Positions 41,542 through 50,149 of a stretch of 64,000 nucleotides of DNA are shown one piece after another. The notes below the pieces were generated by a model. It worked only from the letters and a program-made list of their open reading frames with translations. It ran no database searches and was not told the DNA's origin. A program made the position numbers and the translations under genes. Every line of letters begins with the position of its first letter. The stretch's first letter is position 1. Source of the stretch: Microbacterium hydrocarbonoxydans (lineage in GTDB: Bacteria; Actinomycetota; Actinomycetes; Actinomycetales; Microbacteriaceae); contig NZ_JAAKXW010000003.1 in the NCBI RefSeq assembly GCF_011752045.1, forward strand, positions 372,001 through 436,000, read 5' to 3'.

Positions 41542-42323
41542 CCACCACCGCCATCAGGGTGCAGGGCATCCAGAAGTCCTACAAGGATCTCCAGGTCCTG
41601 CGCGGCGTCGACTTCGAGGTCGAGAAGGGGTCGATCTTCGCTCTCCTCGGCTCGAACGGCGCCGGCAAGACCACCATGGTCCGCATCCTCTCCACCCTGC
41701 TGAAGGCGGATGCCGGCACGGCATCCGTGCAGGGGCACGACGTCGCGGCCGAGCCGCTCACGGTGCGGAAGTCGATCAGCCTCACCGGGCAGTTCGCCGC
41801 CGTCGACGAGGTGCTCACCGGACGCGAGAACCTCGTGCTGGTGGCGAAGCTGCGGCACCTCCCGCAGCCAGGGCAGGTCGCCGACGAACTGCTGGCGAAG
41901 TTCCGGCTGACGGATGCCGGCGGCCGGAAGGCCGGCACGTACTCGGGCGGCATGCGACGCCGGCTCGACATCGCGATGAGCCTGGTCGGCCGTCCCGAGG
42001 TCATCTACCTCGACGAGCCGACGACGGGCCTGGACCCCGAGGCCCGCATCGAGGTGTGGGAGGTCGTCAAGGAGCTCGCGAACACCGGCACCACCGTGCT
42101 GCTCACCACGCAGTACCTCGACGAGGCCGAGCAGCTCGCCGATCGCATCGCGATCCTGCACCAGGGCCGCATCATCGCGAACGGCACGCTCGCCGACCTC
42201 AAGCAGCTGCTCCCGGCGGCGAAGGTCGAGTACGTCGAGAAGCAGCCCACCCTCGAGGAGATCTTCCTCACCCTCATCGGCCCGTCTTCGGGCCCCGCAG
42301 CCGAAAGGGAGAACGCAGCATGA
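41538..42323 (+). CDS. DrrA-like ABC transporter ATPase
   Basis: A 261-residue ATPase. Walker A GSNGAGKTT, the signature YSGGMRRRLDIA, Walker B VIYLDEPTTG and the switch His in TTQYLDEAEQ are all present. The C-terminal region is short, as in daunorubicin-type DrrA exporters. The ATG overlaps the DUF1048 stop. It energises the permease encoded next. Confidence 0.94.
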   Translation: MTTTAIRVQGIQKSYKDLQVLRGVDFEVEKGSIFALLGSNGAGKTTMVRILSTLLKADAGTASVQGHDVAAEPLTVRKSISLTGQFAAVDEVLTGRENLVLVAKLRHLPQPGQVADELLAKFRLTDAGGRKAGTYSGGMRRRLDIAMSLVGRPEVIYLDEPTTGLDPEARIEVWEVVKELANTGTTVLLTTQYLDEAEQLADRIAILHQGRIIANGTLADLKQLLPAAKVEYVEKQPTLEEIFLTLIGPSSGPAAERENAA

Positions 42324-43087
42324 GCACGCACTTCGTCGCCGACACGGCGACTCTCACCGGCCGCTCCATGCGGCACATCTTCCGCAGCGCAGACACCATC
42401 ATCACCACCGCGGTCACCCCGATCGCCCTGATGCTGCTGTTCGTGTACGTCTTCGGCGGGGCGCTCAAGCAGAGCACCGGCAGTGAGAACTACGTGAACT
42501 ACCTGCTTCCCGGCATCCTGCTGATCGCGATCGCGTCGGGCATCGCCTACACGGCGTTCCGGCTCTTCACCGACATGCAGTCGGGGATCTTCGAGCGGTT
42601 CCACTCCATGCCGATCGCCAGGTCGAGCGTGTTGTGGGCGCACGTGATCACGTCCCTCGTGGCGAACATCATCACCCTGGCGATCATCTTCGCCGTCGGG
42701 TTCCTGATGGGGTTCCGCACCGGGGCGAGCGTCGCGGCATGGCTCGGAGTGATCGGCATCCTGCTGCTGTTCACGCTGGCCCTCACCTGGCTCGCGATCA
42801 TCGCCGGGCTCAGCGCGAAGACCGTGGACGGCGCGAGCGCCTTCTCGTATCCGCTCATCTTCCTGCCGTTCATCAGCTCGGCCTTCGTGCCGACCGACAC
42901 GATGCCGGGTCCGGTGCGGTGGTTCGCCGAGAACCAGCCGGTCACCTCGATCGTGAACACGATCCAGGCCCTGTTCGCCGGGCAGCCGGCGGGGAGCGAC
43001 ATCTGGGTGGCACTCGCCTGGTGCGTCGGCATCCTCGTCGTCGCCTACGTGCTGGCGATGGTCTCGTACCGCAAGAGGATCAGTTGA
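42320..43087 (+). CDS. DrrB-like ABC-2 transporter permease
   Basis: A 255-residue ABC-2 membrane subunit with six helices. The DMQSGIFERFHSMPIARSSV loop and the final helix ending MVSYRKRIS fit the DrrB group. The ATG overlaps the ATPase stop. With its ATPase it probably exports a hydrophobic compound under PadR control. Confidence 0.93.
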   Translation: MSTHFVADTATLTGRSMRHIFRSADTIITTAVTPIALMLLFVYVFGGALKQSTGSENYVNYLLPGILLIAIASGIAYTAFRLFTDMQSGIFERFHSMPIARSSVLWAHVITSLVANIITLAIIFAVGFLMGFRTGASVAAWLGVIGILLLFTLALTWLAIIAGLSAKTVDGASAFSYPLIFLPFISSAFVPTDTMPGPVRWFAENQPVTSIVNTIQALFAGQPAGSDIWVALAWCVGILVVAYVLAMVSYRKRIS

Positions 43088-43093
43088 TCGCGC

Positions 43094-43155
43094 CGAGCGA
43101 GACGGAACGCTCCGACCGGGGTCTCACCCCCGGCCGGGGCGTTTCGCCGCGCTCG
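43094..43155 (+). terminator. REP-like hairpin after the ABC exporter operon
   Basis: CGAGCGAGACGGAACGC and its imperfect complement GCGTTTCGCCGCGCTCG bracket a CCGGGG-TCTCAC-CCCCGG inner hairpin, seven bases past the permease stop. The outer arm belongs to the GAGCGAGACGAAACGC repeat family. Confidence 0.65.
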
Positions 43156-43241
43156 GGAGCCGGGTCATGGCCGGCATCCGGTTCGCGTCCCCGCGCCTTC
43201 CGCGCTCGCCGCGCTCCCCGCGCGTCCGGGAGGAGAACGCA

Positions 43242-43301
43242 CGCTCGGGAGGAGCCCCGCGCCGGAATCCTCAGCCCGAACGTGAGGACTCCTCCCGAGC
43301 G
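43242..43301. repeat. 60-bp element with 13-bp perfect inverted ends
   Basis: CGCTCGGGAGGAG and CTCCTCCCGAGCG bracket 34 bp in the non-coding gap before the orphan gntR. Same architecture as other short palindromic elements but with unrelated arm sequence. Confidence 0.7.
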
Positions 43302-43324
43302 GAGACCCTGAGCGTGATCGATCG

Positions 43325-43357
43325 AGGGAGGAGCCGGCGACGAGCCGGCCCCTCCCT
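43325..43357. other. Strong hairpin in the 43088-43565 gap
   Basis: AGGGAGG-A-GCCGGC pairs with GCCGGC-C-CCTCCCT around a GACGA loop: 13 pairs with one mismatch. The 478-bp gap has no credible gene. It holds three hairpins in a row (43094, 43242, 43325), a small GTCC-TTTATA-GGAC dyad (43437-43450), and AGGAGG just before the gntR start. Confidence 0.55.
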
Positions 43358-43565
43358 GAACCCCGTGACGGGGGCGTCGCGAGGTCTGCTGGCCAACCCC
43401 AGGACCCCAGCCCCAGGAACGCCGGTCCGGGGCACCGTCCTTTATAGGACACCTGGGGAGCGTTCTCCCAGCTGTGCCGCCGATCCGAACTGGCATCCCA
43501 AGATATCGGTGCCTCCGCATCATGAAACGGCCCCTCCATGGTCCTCTGAGGAGAGGAGGAGGCCC

Positions 43566-44207
43566 ATGAGCCCAGAGAGATTCGAAGCACCGCGCGGCCC
43601 GGCGGAGCCCCTGAGCGAGACAGTCTTCCGCGCGCTGGCGCAGGCGATCGTCCGCGGAGACATCCCGCCGCAGAGAAGACTCAATGACGAGCGCATCGCA
43701 CGACAGTACGGCGTATCGCGGACCCCGGTCCGTGAGGCGTTCAGGCGCCTCGAGAGCATCGGCTTCATCGAGATTTACGCCAACCGGCGGACGGCGGTGA
43801 CATCGGTGACCGCGCGAACCGTGCGGGAGTCGCTGACCTATGCGGGCTATCAGGCCGGGTTCGCGGTGCACGCCGGACTTCCCCTGCTCAGCCCCGACGA
43901 ACGCGCCGAAGCCGCGCAGCTCGCCAGGGATGCCGGCCGGTACGTCCGCTCGCCGGCGGAAGCCTCGACCGCACGCCGGCGCCTCTTCTCCTACCTCTCC
44001 GAGCACTCCGGCAACCCGATGCATCACACGCATATGCGCGATCTGGAATACGCATTCGAGAGGAACCTCGGCGGGTACCTCGTCCCGCCCGAGCTCGCCG
44101 CCGCCGCGGAAGCGGACTTCGAAGCCCTCGCCGGAGCGATACTCCGCGGCGACCGCGCGCAGGCCGAGGAGATCGTCCGCCGGCTGCACGGCATCGATCC
44201 GGACTAG
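43566..44207 (+). CDS. GntR/FadR-family transcriptional regulator (orphan)
   Basis: A 213-residue regulator. The winged helix spans about 15-80 (GDIPPQRRLNDERIARQYGVSRTPVREAFRRLESIGF), and a short FCD-like domain follows (HTHMRDLEYAFERNLGGY near 155, then RGDRAQAEEIVRRLH). It starts at 43566 after AGGAGGCCC. No target genes are adjacent: it converges on the lipase-maturation-like gene and follows a gap rich in hairpins. The ligand is unknown. Confidence 0.88.
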   Translation: MSPERFEAPRGPAEPLSETVFRALAQAIVRGDIPPQRRLNDERIARQYGVSRTPVREAFRRLESIGFIEIYANRRTAVTSVTARTVRESLTYAGYQAGFAVHAGLPLLSPDERAEAAQLARDAGRYVRSPAEASTARRRLFSYLSEHSGNPMHHTHMRDLEYAFERNLGGYLVPPELAAAAEADFEALAGAILRGDRAQAEEIVRRLHGIDPD

Positions 44208-44249
44208 CTGCGGCGCCGGCGCACGGAGGCCGGCTGCCGCCACGCGGCG

Positions 44250-45725
44250 CTACCTCAGCCCGAACGGGCCGAGGATCACCCGACGACCGGTGCGCACCCA
44301 GCGCACCCTGTCGGCGCGGTGCTCGGCACGCGTCGCGAACCGGTAGCGGTACGTCACCGCTCGCACCCATCGCGGGCGCTCACCGTCGAACGGGTCGACG
44401 CGGAGCAGGGCGAGGGTGGGAGCATCCGCCTCCAGCAGCCGCACCAGGAACGCCGTGAACCAGTCGTCGAGCGACCGGCCGAGCGGCAGGAACCACATCA
44501 GCCAGTCCAGCCGCAGGTGATACGGCGCGAACTGCCGCGGAGTTCGGCGGACGTCACCCGGCTTGCCCTTGAACTCGTACTCCCGCCAGTGGAAGCCCTC
44601 CTCATCCGCGGACCCCTCGACGACGATCTCGACCCGCTGCTTCGTCACCGTTCCGAAGGCGCCGTAGGCGTTCGCGATCTGCCAGCGGTTGAAGCTCGCG
44701 TTCATGAGCTGCCGCCGCGCGAACAGATTGCGCAGGGCCGGCCAGCTGAGCACGAGGTACAGGATGCCGAGGGCGCAGGTGATCACGAACCAGTACAGCG
44801 GGATGCCGTCGATCGCCCCGGGCGTTTCGTCTCGCTGCGCTCGCTCAACGACCGGAGCACCCGGGAGCCCGATCGCGGAGAAGGCGATCACGATCGTGGC
44901 CCAGTTCAGCCAGGCGAAGTTGCCGGTGAGCACGAGCCAGAACTGGGTCGCGATGACGATTCCCGCCGCCACCGCACCGACGATCTGCGGCACCGGCCCG
45001 TCCGTCCAGACGGACAGGATGGGCGCGAACAGGAAGAAGGGCACGACGAGCTGGGCGAAGTGGTTGCCGAGCACCTCGCCCTTGTGGAACCAGCGCGGCA
45101 GCAGATGGGCCTGCCGGCTCAGCGGTCCCGGCATCGGTTGCGTCTCGTGGTGGTAGGTCAGCGCGGTGAGATCGCGCCACTCCCGCCCGCCGCGGATCTT
45201 GATCATTCCGGCGCCGAACTCCAGCCGGAACAGCAGCCACCAGAACAGCACGATCACGACGGTGGGCGGCGGCTGCTCCCTCGAGCCGAGGAACGCGGCG
45301 AGCAGGCCGCATTCGATGAGCAGCATCTCCCAGCCGAACGAGTAGAACGTCTGACCGATGCTGACGACCGACATGTACCCGCCCCACAGCAGCAGGAACG
45401 CGATCATCGGCAGCCACGGCGGGCCGAGCTGCGGGATGCCGGCGACGAGCAGACCGGAGACGACGATGCCCGCCCAGCACAGGGCGACGAGGCGTCGATC
45501 GGTGTAGCGGATGCGACGGAACAGCGTCGGATTCAGCATCCGCTTCCTGGTGTCGCGGCGGGAGACCCAGTCGAGCAGCGCGGGCGCCGGGAGCAGGCCG
45601 TGCTCGCCGAGCAGGGGCCGGAACTGGTTCAGCGTGGAGACGAACGCGACGAGATAGAGCGCCGCGATGCCCCGCTGCAGGACCTCGCGGGCGAATCCGA
45701 AGTCGACCGCCGCGAACCCGTCCAC
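44250..45725 (-). CDS. Lipase maturation factor (LMF1)-like multi-TM protein with an in-frame repeat insert
   Basis: A 491-residue membrane protein with about eight helices. SFGWEMLLIECGLLAAFLG, FWWLLFRLEFGAGMIKIRGG and LTYHHETQPMPGPLS match the eukaryotic lipase maturation factor family, which also occurs in actinobacteria with unknown role. The C-terminal part FKGKPGDVRRTPRQFAPYHLRLDWLMWF is the other LMF block. Between helices, residues near 293-304 read PVVERAQRDETPG, the translation of a dispersed repeat (44820-44855) that has been inserted without breaking frame. Confidence 0.82.
   Translation of the reverse strand: MDGFAAVDFGFAREVLQRGIAALYLVAFVSTLNQFRPLLGEHGLLPAPALLDWVSRRDTRKRMLNPTLFRRIRYTDRRLVALCWAGIVVSGLLVAGIPQLGPPWLPMIAFLLLWGGYMSVVSIGQTFYSFGWEMLLIECGLLAAFLGSREQPPPTVVIVLFWWLLFRLEFGAGMIKIRGGREWRDLTALTYHHETQPMPGPLSRQAHLLPRWFHKGEVLGNHFAQLVVPFFLFAPILSVWTDGPVPQIVGAVAAGIVIATQFWLVLTGNFAWLNWATIVIAFSAIGLPGAPVVERAQRDETPGAIDGIPLYWFVITCALGILYLVLSWPALRNLFARRQLMNASFNRWQIANAYGAFGTVTKQRVEIVVEGSADEEGFHWREYEFKGKPGDVRRTPRQFAPYHLRLDWLMWFLPLGRSLDDWFTAFLVRLLEADAPTLALLRVDPFDGERPRWVRAVTYRYRFATRAEHRADRVRWVRTGRRVILGPFGLR
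44820..44855. repeat. GTCGTTGAGCGAGCG-type repeat inserted in-frame in the LMF-like gene
   Basis: The minus strand carries CCGGTCGTTGAGCGAGCGCA and then GCGAGACGAAACGCCC, the same word as the pair at 50150-50248. Its 36 bp are a multiple of three and open in this frame. Confidence 0.75.
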
Positions 45726-45778
45726 GGACCACAGGCTACGCCCGGGACCGTGGACGGGTCAGGGGGTTGCGTGCGGGA

Positions 45779-46162
45779 TCAGTCCTGCGGCAGCGCGGCG
45801 ACGACGTCGATCTCGACGAGGATGTTCGCGAGCTGCGAGCCCACGGTGGTGCGCACCGGGTACGGCTCGGAGAAGAACTCCTTGTACGCCTCGTTGAACT
45901 CCTCGAAGTCCGCGAGGTCCTGCAGGTGCACCGTCGACTTCACGACGTCGTCCGTCGTGAGGCCGTGCACGGCGAGCACCTTCTGGATGTTGCGCAGCAC
46001 CTGACGGGTCTGGTCCCCGACGTTGTCCGCGATGGCGTGATCGTTGGCGGCATCCTGCGGGCCGAACCCGGCCGTGTACAGGAATCCGTTCGCGACGACC
46101 CCGTGGCTGTACGGGCCGGCGGGGGTGGGTGCGCCCTCGGCGTAGAAGCCGGTCTTCGGCAT
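45779..46162 (-). CDS. ridA: RidA-family 2-iminobutanoate/2-iminopropanoate deaminase
   Basis: A 127-residue protein. APTPAGPYSHGVVANGFLYTAGFGPQ and the closing ILVEIDVVAALP are typical of the YjgF/RidA trimer. It hydrolyses reactive enamine/imine intermediates released by PLP enzymes acting on amino acids. The start at 46162 follows GAAGGGAAAGAG, so 46186 is less likely. It lies 65 bp downstream of the D-aminoacylase gene, so it likely cleans up imines during D-amino acid breakdown. The usual Arg of the IVEI-type motif is not obvious, and RidA-like non-deaminase relatives exist. Confidence 0.88.
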   Translation of the reverse strand: MPKTGFYAEGAPTPAGPYSHGVVANGFLYTAGFGPQDAANDHAIADNVGDQTRQVLRNIQKVLAVHGLTTDDVVKSTVHLQDLADFEEFNEAYKEFFSEPYPVRTTVGSQLANILVEIDVVAALPQD

Positions 46163-46227
46163 GTTCTCTTTCCCTTCTGTTGACATCAGGTCTGTGGTGA
46201 GCCCCGGGTGGTCCGGGCGGTCCTCGG

Positions 46228-47817
46228 TCAGGATGCGGCGGCGGTGCGGCGCAGCCCGCGGCCGGGCAGGGCGCCGGTCGGCTCCCCGCCCGCGAGCACG
46301 CGGATGCCGGCCACGAAGACGTCGTCGATGCCGGTGGCGTGGCCGCGCGGGCTCTCGTAGGTCGCGGTGTCGGCGACGGCGTCAGGGTCGACGAGCACGA
46401 GGTCGGCGATCGCGCCGGCTTCGACGACGCCCCGCCGCCCCAGTCCGAATCGGCGTGCGGGCAGCGCGGAGAGGTGGTGCACGGCATCCGCCCATGACCA
46501 GGCTCCGAGCTCCCGCACGAACACCCGCAGGTAGCGGGCGAAGGTGCCGGCAGCGCGGGGATGCGGATGCGCGCCCACGAAGATGCCGTCGGATCCGCCG
46601 ATGTGAGCCGGATGCCGGAAGATGCGGGCCAGCTCGGCGTCGGCGCGGGGGCTGCGCACCGCCATGACGGCGCTGCACTCGAGCCGCGAGGCGGCGAGCG
46701 CGTCGAGGGCGAAGTCGATCGGCGTGGTGCCGGCGCGCTCGGCGGCGGCGCGCAGTGTGAGCCCGTGCGCCCAGGCCAGCTCGGGAGCGGCGAGGTGGGC
46801 GAGCGTGATCATGTCGGGCCAGTCCGGGCCGAGGCTCGCGCTCTGGGTGGCCCTGGCCACGCCGATCTCGCGCAGGGACTCCCGGTGCGCCGGGTCGGCG
46901 AGCAAGGCGACCGCCTCCCGCGCGGGGAGCATCGACACCTCGGGCGGCAGCAGCGGCATGCCGAGCAGGGTGCAGCCGCGGACGTACGGGTAGGCGTCGA
47001 AGGTCGCGTCGACGCCGGCATCCTCCAAAGCGTCGAGCTGCTCGAGCACGATGTCGGCGTCGGCGTGGAAGTGCGAGACGTGCACCGGGAGCGGCGCGCC
47101 GGCCTCGGCGGCCGCCCGGCGGGAGATGTCGGCGATCTCCGCGATACCGGCGGCCGTGTTGGCCTCGTAGCCGCCGCGCATGTGCGTGACGTAGACGCCA
47201 CCGGCGCGAGCGACCGGGGCGCAGAGGGCCGCGATCTCCTCGGCGTCCTGGAAGATCCCGGGCACGTAGTCGAGCCCGGTCGAGAGGCCGACGGCGCCGC
47301 CGGCCATCCCCTGCGCGACCAGGTCCGCCATCCGCTGCCGCTCGTCGGCGGAGGCGGGTCCGTCGTCACGGCCTCGCACCTCGAAGCGCACCGTCCCTGC
47401 GGGCACGACGTAGGCCGCGTTGAGCGGCGAGGTGCCGTCCGCCGCGGCGAGGAATGCGGCCACGCCGCCGCCGCGGTACGAGGGGTGCGGGCCGTTGATG
47501 GCGGCGAAGTACTCGGAGGCGTAGGCCCCGTCTCCGGGTGCATAGGAGACGCCGTCCTGCCCGGCGATCACGGTGGTGACGCCCTGGCGGAGCAGCGCGG
47601 TGCTGATCTCGGCATCCGCCAGCAGGCCGTCGGCGTGGGAATGCGCGTCGATGAAGCCGGGGAGGATGAGCCTGCCGGAGGCGTCGACGACCTCGTCGGC
47701 CGGCCGGGGGTCGGCACGGCCGACCTCTGTGATGCGCCCCTCCTCGATCGCCACGTCGGCGAGTGCGGGGCCGGACGCGGTCACCACGGAGCCGCCGCGG
47801 AGGACGATGCGGGTCAT
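46228..47817 (-). CDS. N-acyl-D-amino-acid deacylase (D-aminoacylase)
   Basis: A 529-residue amidohydrolase. LILPGFIDAHSHADGLL gives the HxH metal strand (about 51-67), VTHMRGGYE a metal His near 216, LPVHVSHFHADAD the next His, and GGSDGIFVGAHPHPRAAGTFAR the catalytic Asp and C-terminal ligands. This is the D-aminoacylase pattern: hydrolysis of N-acyl-D-amino acids to the free D-amino acid. It has no signal peptide. It is encoded with RidA and a metabolite/H+ symporter under a YheO-type regulator, which gives uptake, deacylation and clean-up steps. Confidence 0.9.
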   Translation of the reverse strand: MTRIVLRGGSVVTASGPALADVAIEEGRITEVGRADPRPADEVVDASGRLILPGFIDAHSHADGLLADAEISTALLRQGVTTVIAGQDGVSYAPGDGAYASEYFAAINGPHPSYRGGGVAAFLAAADGTSPLNAAYVVPAGTVRFEVRGRDDGPASADERQRMADLVAQGMAGGAVGLSTGLDYVPGIFQDAEEIAALCAPVARAGGVYVTHMRGGYEANTAAGIAEIADISRRAAAEAGAPLPVHVSHFHADADIVLEQLDALEDAGVDATFDAYPYVRGCTLLGMPLLPPEVSMLPAREAVALLADPAHRESLREIGVARATQSASLGPDWPDMITLAHLAAPELAWAHGLTLRAAAERAGTTPIDFALDALAASRLECSAVMAVRSPRADAELARIFRHPAHIGGSDGIFVGAHPHPRAAGTFARYLRVFVRELGAWSWADAVHHLSALPARRFGLGRRGVVEAGAIADLVLVDPDAVADTATYESPRGHATGIDDVFVAGIRVLAGGEPTGALPGRGLRRTAAAS

Positions 47818-47858
47818 GCCTGCTCCTCGTTGTCGGAGGCGGACTGTCGGGATGGATC

Positions 47859-47918
47859 CCCCGGGGCGGAGCGCGACGGCATCCGCCCCGGGGAAGGGGG
47901 CGCTCGGCGAGCGCCCCC
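47859..47918 (-). terminator. Tandem hairpin terminators after the MFS gene
   Basis: CCCCGGGGCGGA/TCCGCCCCGGGG (47859-47893) and GGGGGCGCTC/GAGCGCCCCC (47896-47918) are two perfect stems in a row, just past the MFS stop on the minus strand. Confidence 0.7.
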
Positions 47919-47925
47919 TGGCTTC

Positions 47926-49281
47926 TCAGGCGCCGGTCTTGACCGCGGCGGTCGCAGCCAGCTCGTGCAGGCGTCCTGCGCCCTCGACGTCGGGGATGAT
48001 CGACGCCTTGAGGGTGGCGATCACGCCGACCACGGCGATGACGGCGGCGTAGACGACGACCGGCCAGAACGACCCGCCTGCCGCCGCGACCAGCGCGGTG
48101 CAGATCAGCGGGGCGAGGCCGCCGCCGAGGGTGTTCGAGATCTGGTAGCCGATGTTGACGCCGGTCGTGCGCGCCTCGGGGTCGAACATCTCGGCGAGCA
48201 TCGTCGCGAGCGTCGCCTGCATCGCCACGCCGAACACCACGAAGCCGAGGATCTGACCGAGCCAGATCAGCCACATGTTGCCGGTGCTGAAGAGCATGAA
48301 GGCGGGGAAGACCATGGCGGCGAAGCCGAGGCATCCGATGATGTAGACCGTGCGGCGTCCGATGCGGTCGGAGATGGCACCCCACAGCGGGGCGACGAAG
48401 ATCTGCAGCAGGCCGACGAGCATGGTGCCCGCGAAGCCCATCCAGGCCGGCAGGTTCTTGTCCGCCACCATGAACGCGAGGCCGTAGGTGAGCACGACGT
48501 AGCCGGCGATCGACTGCGGCAGGCCGATGAGGATGCCGAGGATCGTGTTCTTCGGGTGGCGGAACGCCTCGACGAGCGGGTTGGCCTTCTTGCCGGCGAC
48601 GGCGAGCTGCAGGGTCTGCGTCTCGGTGAACTCCTCGGACTCCTCGAGGTGGCGTCGCAGGATCACGGCCACGATCGCGAGCACGATGGACAGTACGAAC
48701 GGGATGCGCCAGCCCCACTCGATGAACCACGAGCCCGGCGTGAGGCCGAGCCCGGCCATCAGGCCGCCGGAGACGACGTTGGCGATGCCGGCGCCGCTGA
48801 TGAGGAAGGCGCCGTACAGGCCCTTCTTACCGGTGGGTGCGGCCTCGACGACCATGGTCGCGGCTCCGCCCATCTCGCCGCCGACGAAGAAGCCCTGGGC
48901 AAGACGGCAGACGAGCAGCAGCAGCGGAGCGGCGATGCCGATCGTCTGATCGGAGGGGATGAGGCCGATGCCGGTGGTCGCGATGCCCATGCCGATCACG
49001 GTGCTCAGCAGCACGACCTTGCGGCCGACGCGGTCGCCGATGATGCCCCAGATGATGCCGCCGACCGGGCGGAGGAAGAAGCCCACCGCGAAGGTCGCGA
49101 ACGAGGAGAGCTGGGCGATCACCGGGTCGTTCGAGGAGAAGAACACGGCGGGGAAGACGGCGGCCGCGGCCAGACCGTACAGGTAGTAGTCGTAGTACTC
49201 GATCAGGGTGCCGATCGCGCCACCGGCGACGGTCTTGCGCTGCTTGGGAGTCAGACCCCGGGATGCGGCGACAGTGCTCAT
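47926..49281 (-). CDS. MFS metabolite/H+ symporter (MHS type)
   Basis: A 451-residue permease with 12 helices. AGGAIGTLIEYYDYYLYGLAAAAVFP and RPVGGIIWGIIGDRVGRKVVLL are typical of the MHS group (PcaK/KgtP/ProP-like). A second GAISDRIGRRTVYIIG follows TM8. MHS proteins import organic acids, betaines and N-acyl compounds with H+. Divergent from the YheO-type regulator and co-linear with the D-aminoacylase, it probably imports the N-acyl amino acid. Confidence 0.9.
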   Translation of the reverse strand: MSTVAASRGLTPKQRKTVAGGAIGTLIEYYDYYLYGLAAAAVFPAVFFSSNDPVIAQLSSFATFAVGFFLRPVGGIIWGIIGDRVGRKVVLLSTVIGMGIATTGIGLIPSDQTIGIAAPLLLLVCRLAQGFFVGGEMGGAATMVVEAAPTGKKGLYGAFLISGAGIANVVSGGLMAGLGLTPGSWFIEWGWRIPFVLSIVLAIVAVILRRHLEESEEFTETQTLQLAVAGKKANPLVEAFRHPKNTILGILIGLPQSIAGYVVLTYGLAFMVADKNLPAWMGFAGTMLVGLLQIFVAPLWGAISDRIGRRTVYIIGCLGFAAMVFPAFMLFSTGNMWLIWLGQILGFVVFGVAMQATLATMLAEMFDPEARTTGVNIGYQISNTLGGGLAPLICTALVAAAGGSFWPVVVYAAVIAVVGVIATLKASIIPDVEGAGRLHELAATAAVKTGA

Positions 49282-49368
49282 CCGAGCCTCCTTGCTGGGT
49301 GATGTTCGGGTCGGTTTCGGGCCGGTGACCTGTACGGATCGTCCCGGTGGAGCTAAGATAGCAGCGAA

Positions 49369-49405
49369 TTGAACAGTCTGTCTACGTTCTGAATTTTTTG
49401 TTCAA
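49369..49405. promoter_or_regulatory. Dyad TTGAACA-N23-TGTTCAA in the MFS/regulator divergent gap
   Basis: Two 7-bp half-sites flank a 23-bp spacer that also has a shorter GAAC/GTTC pair. It ends 16 bp before the regulator ATG and is a candidate operator for that regulator. Confidence 0.5.
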
Positions 49406-49421
49406 GGAGGAGGTCGGGTCG

Positions 49422-50141
49422 ATGACGCCCACCGCGACCGAGGAAGCCGCCGCAGCTCTCGCCGAGGAGATCGCTCGCGACACCTACGAGAGCGCAGAGG
49501 AGGTGCTCCGGCTCTACCGCCCCGTATTGCGCGCGATGGCCACCGCGGCCGGGCCCACGGTGGAGGTCGTGCTGCACAACCTCGACGGCGCCGACGTCGA
49601 CCTGGGGCACACGATCATGGCGATCGAGAACGGCCACGTCACCGGCCGCGCCGTGGGCGGCCCGTCCACGTCGCTCGGCCTCGATGTGATGAGGAACCGC
49701 CAGAAGAACCACGACGCGTTCGGCTACACGGCCTACACGAGCGACGGCCGCGAGCTGCGCTGCTCGTCGGTCTACTTCCACAACGCCGCCGGCGACGTCA
49801 TCGCCTCGCTGTGCATCAACGTCGACCTCAGCCCGCTGCAGCAGGTGCGCAGCACCCTCGAGGCGCTGCTGCCCGCCCCGACGACGACCGAGAACGCGCC
49901 CCGCGAGCACTTCGGCTCCGACCTCGTCTCGGTGATGGACTCGATGATCAGCGACGCCATCCGCGAGATCGGCCGCCCGGTCGAGAACATGTCCCGCGAC
50001 GACAAGATCGCCGTGCTCGAGCGTCTCGACCAGCGCGGCGCGACGCAGATGCGCAAATCGGTCGAGGCGATCGCGAAGCGGCTCGGGATCTCACGGGTCA
50101 CGGCGTACTCCTACCTCGACGAGGCGCGCAGCCGGGGCTGA
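49422..50141 (+). CDS. YheO/DadR-type PAS and HTH transcriptional regulator
   Basis: A 239-residue regulator. The YheO-like PAS domain (about 20-130, AAGPTVEVVLHNLDGADVDLGHTI to LRCSSVYFHNAAGDVIASLCINVDL) is followed by a C-terminal HTH (SVEAIAKRLGISRVTAYSYL, about 211-230). Relatives regulate D-amino acid and tryptophan or cysteine breakdown. The start at 49422 follows AAGGAGGAGG. It is divergent from the MFS and D-aminoacylase genes and very likely activates or represses them. Confidence 0.85.
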   Translation: MTPTATEEAAAALAEEIARDTYESAEEVLRLYRPVLRAMATAAGPTVEVVLHNLDGADVDLGHTIMAIENGHVTGRAVGGPSTSLGLDVMRNRQKNHDAFGYTAYTSDGRELRCSSVYFHNAAGDVIASLCINVDLSPLQQVRSTLEALLPAPTTTENAPREHFGSDLVSVMDSMISDAIREIGRPVENMSRDDKIAVLERLDQRGATQMRKSVEAIAKRLGISRVTAYSYLDEARSRG

Positions 50142-50149
50142 GCCTTCAC

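Noticed and set aside
46561-49302. A 913-codon plus-strand open frame
   Set aside because: Antisense shadow of the D-aminoacylase and MHS symporter genes, with low-complexity Asp/Gly/Arg composition.
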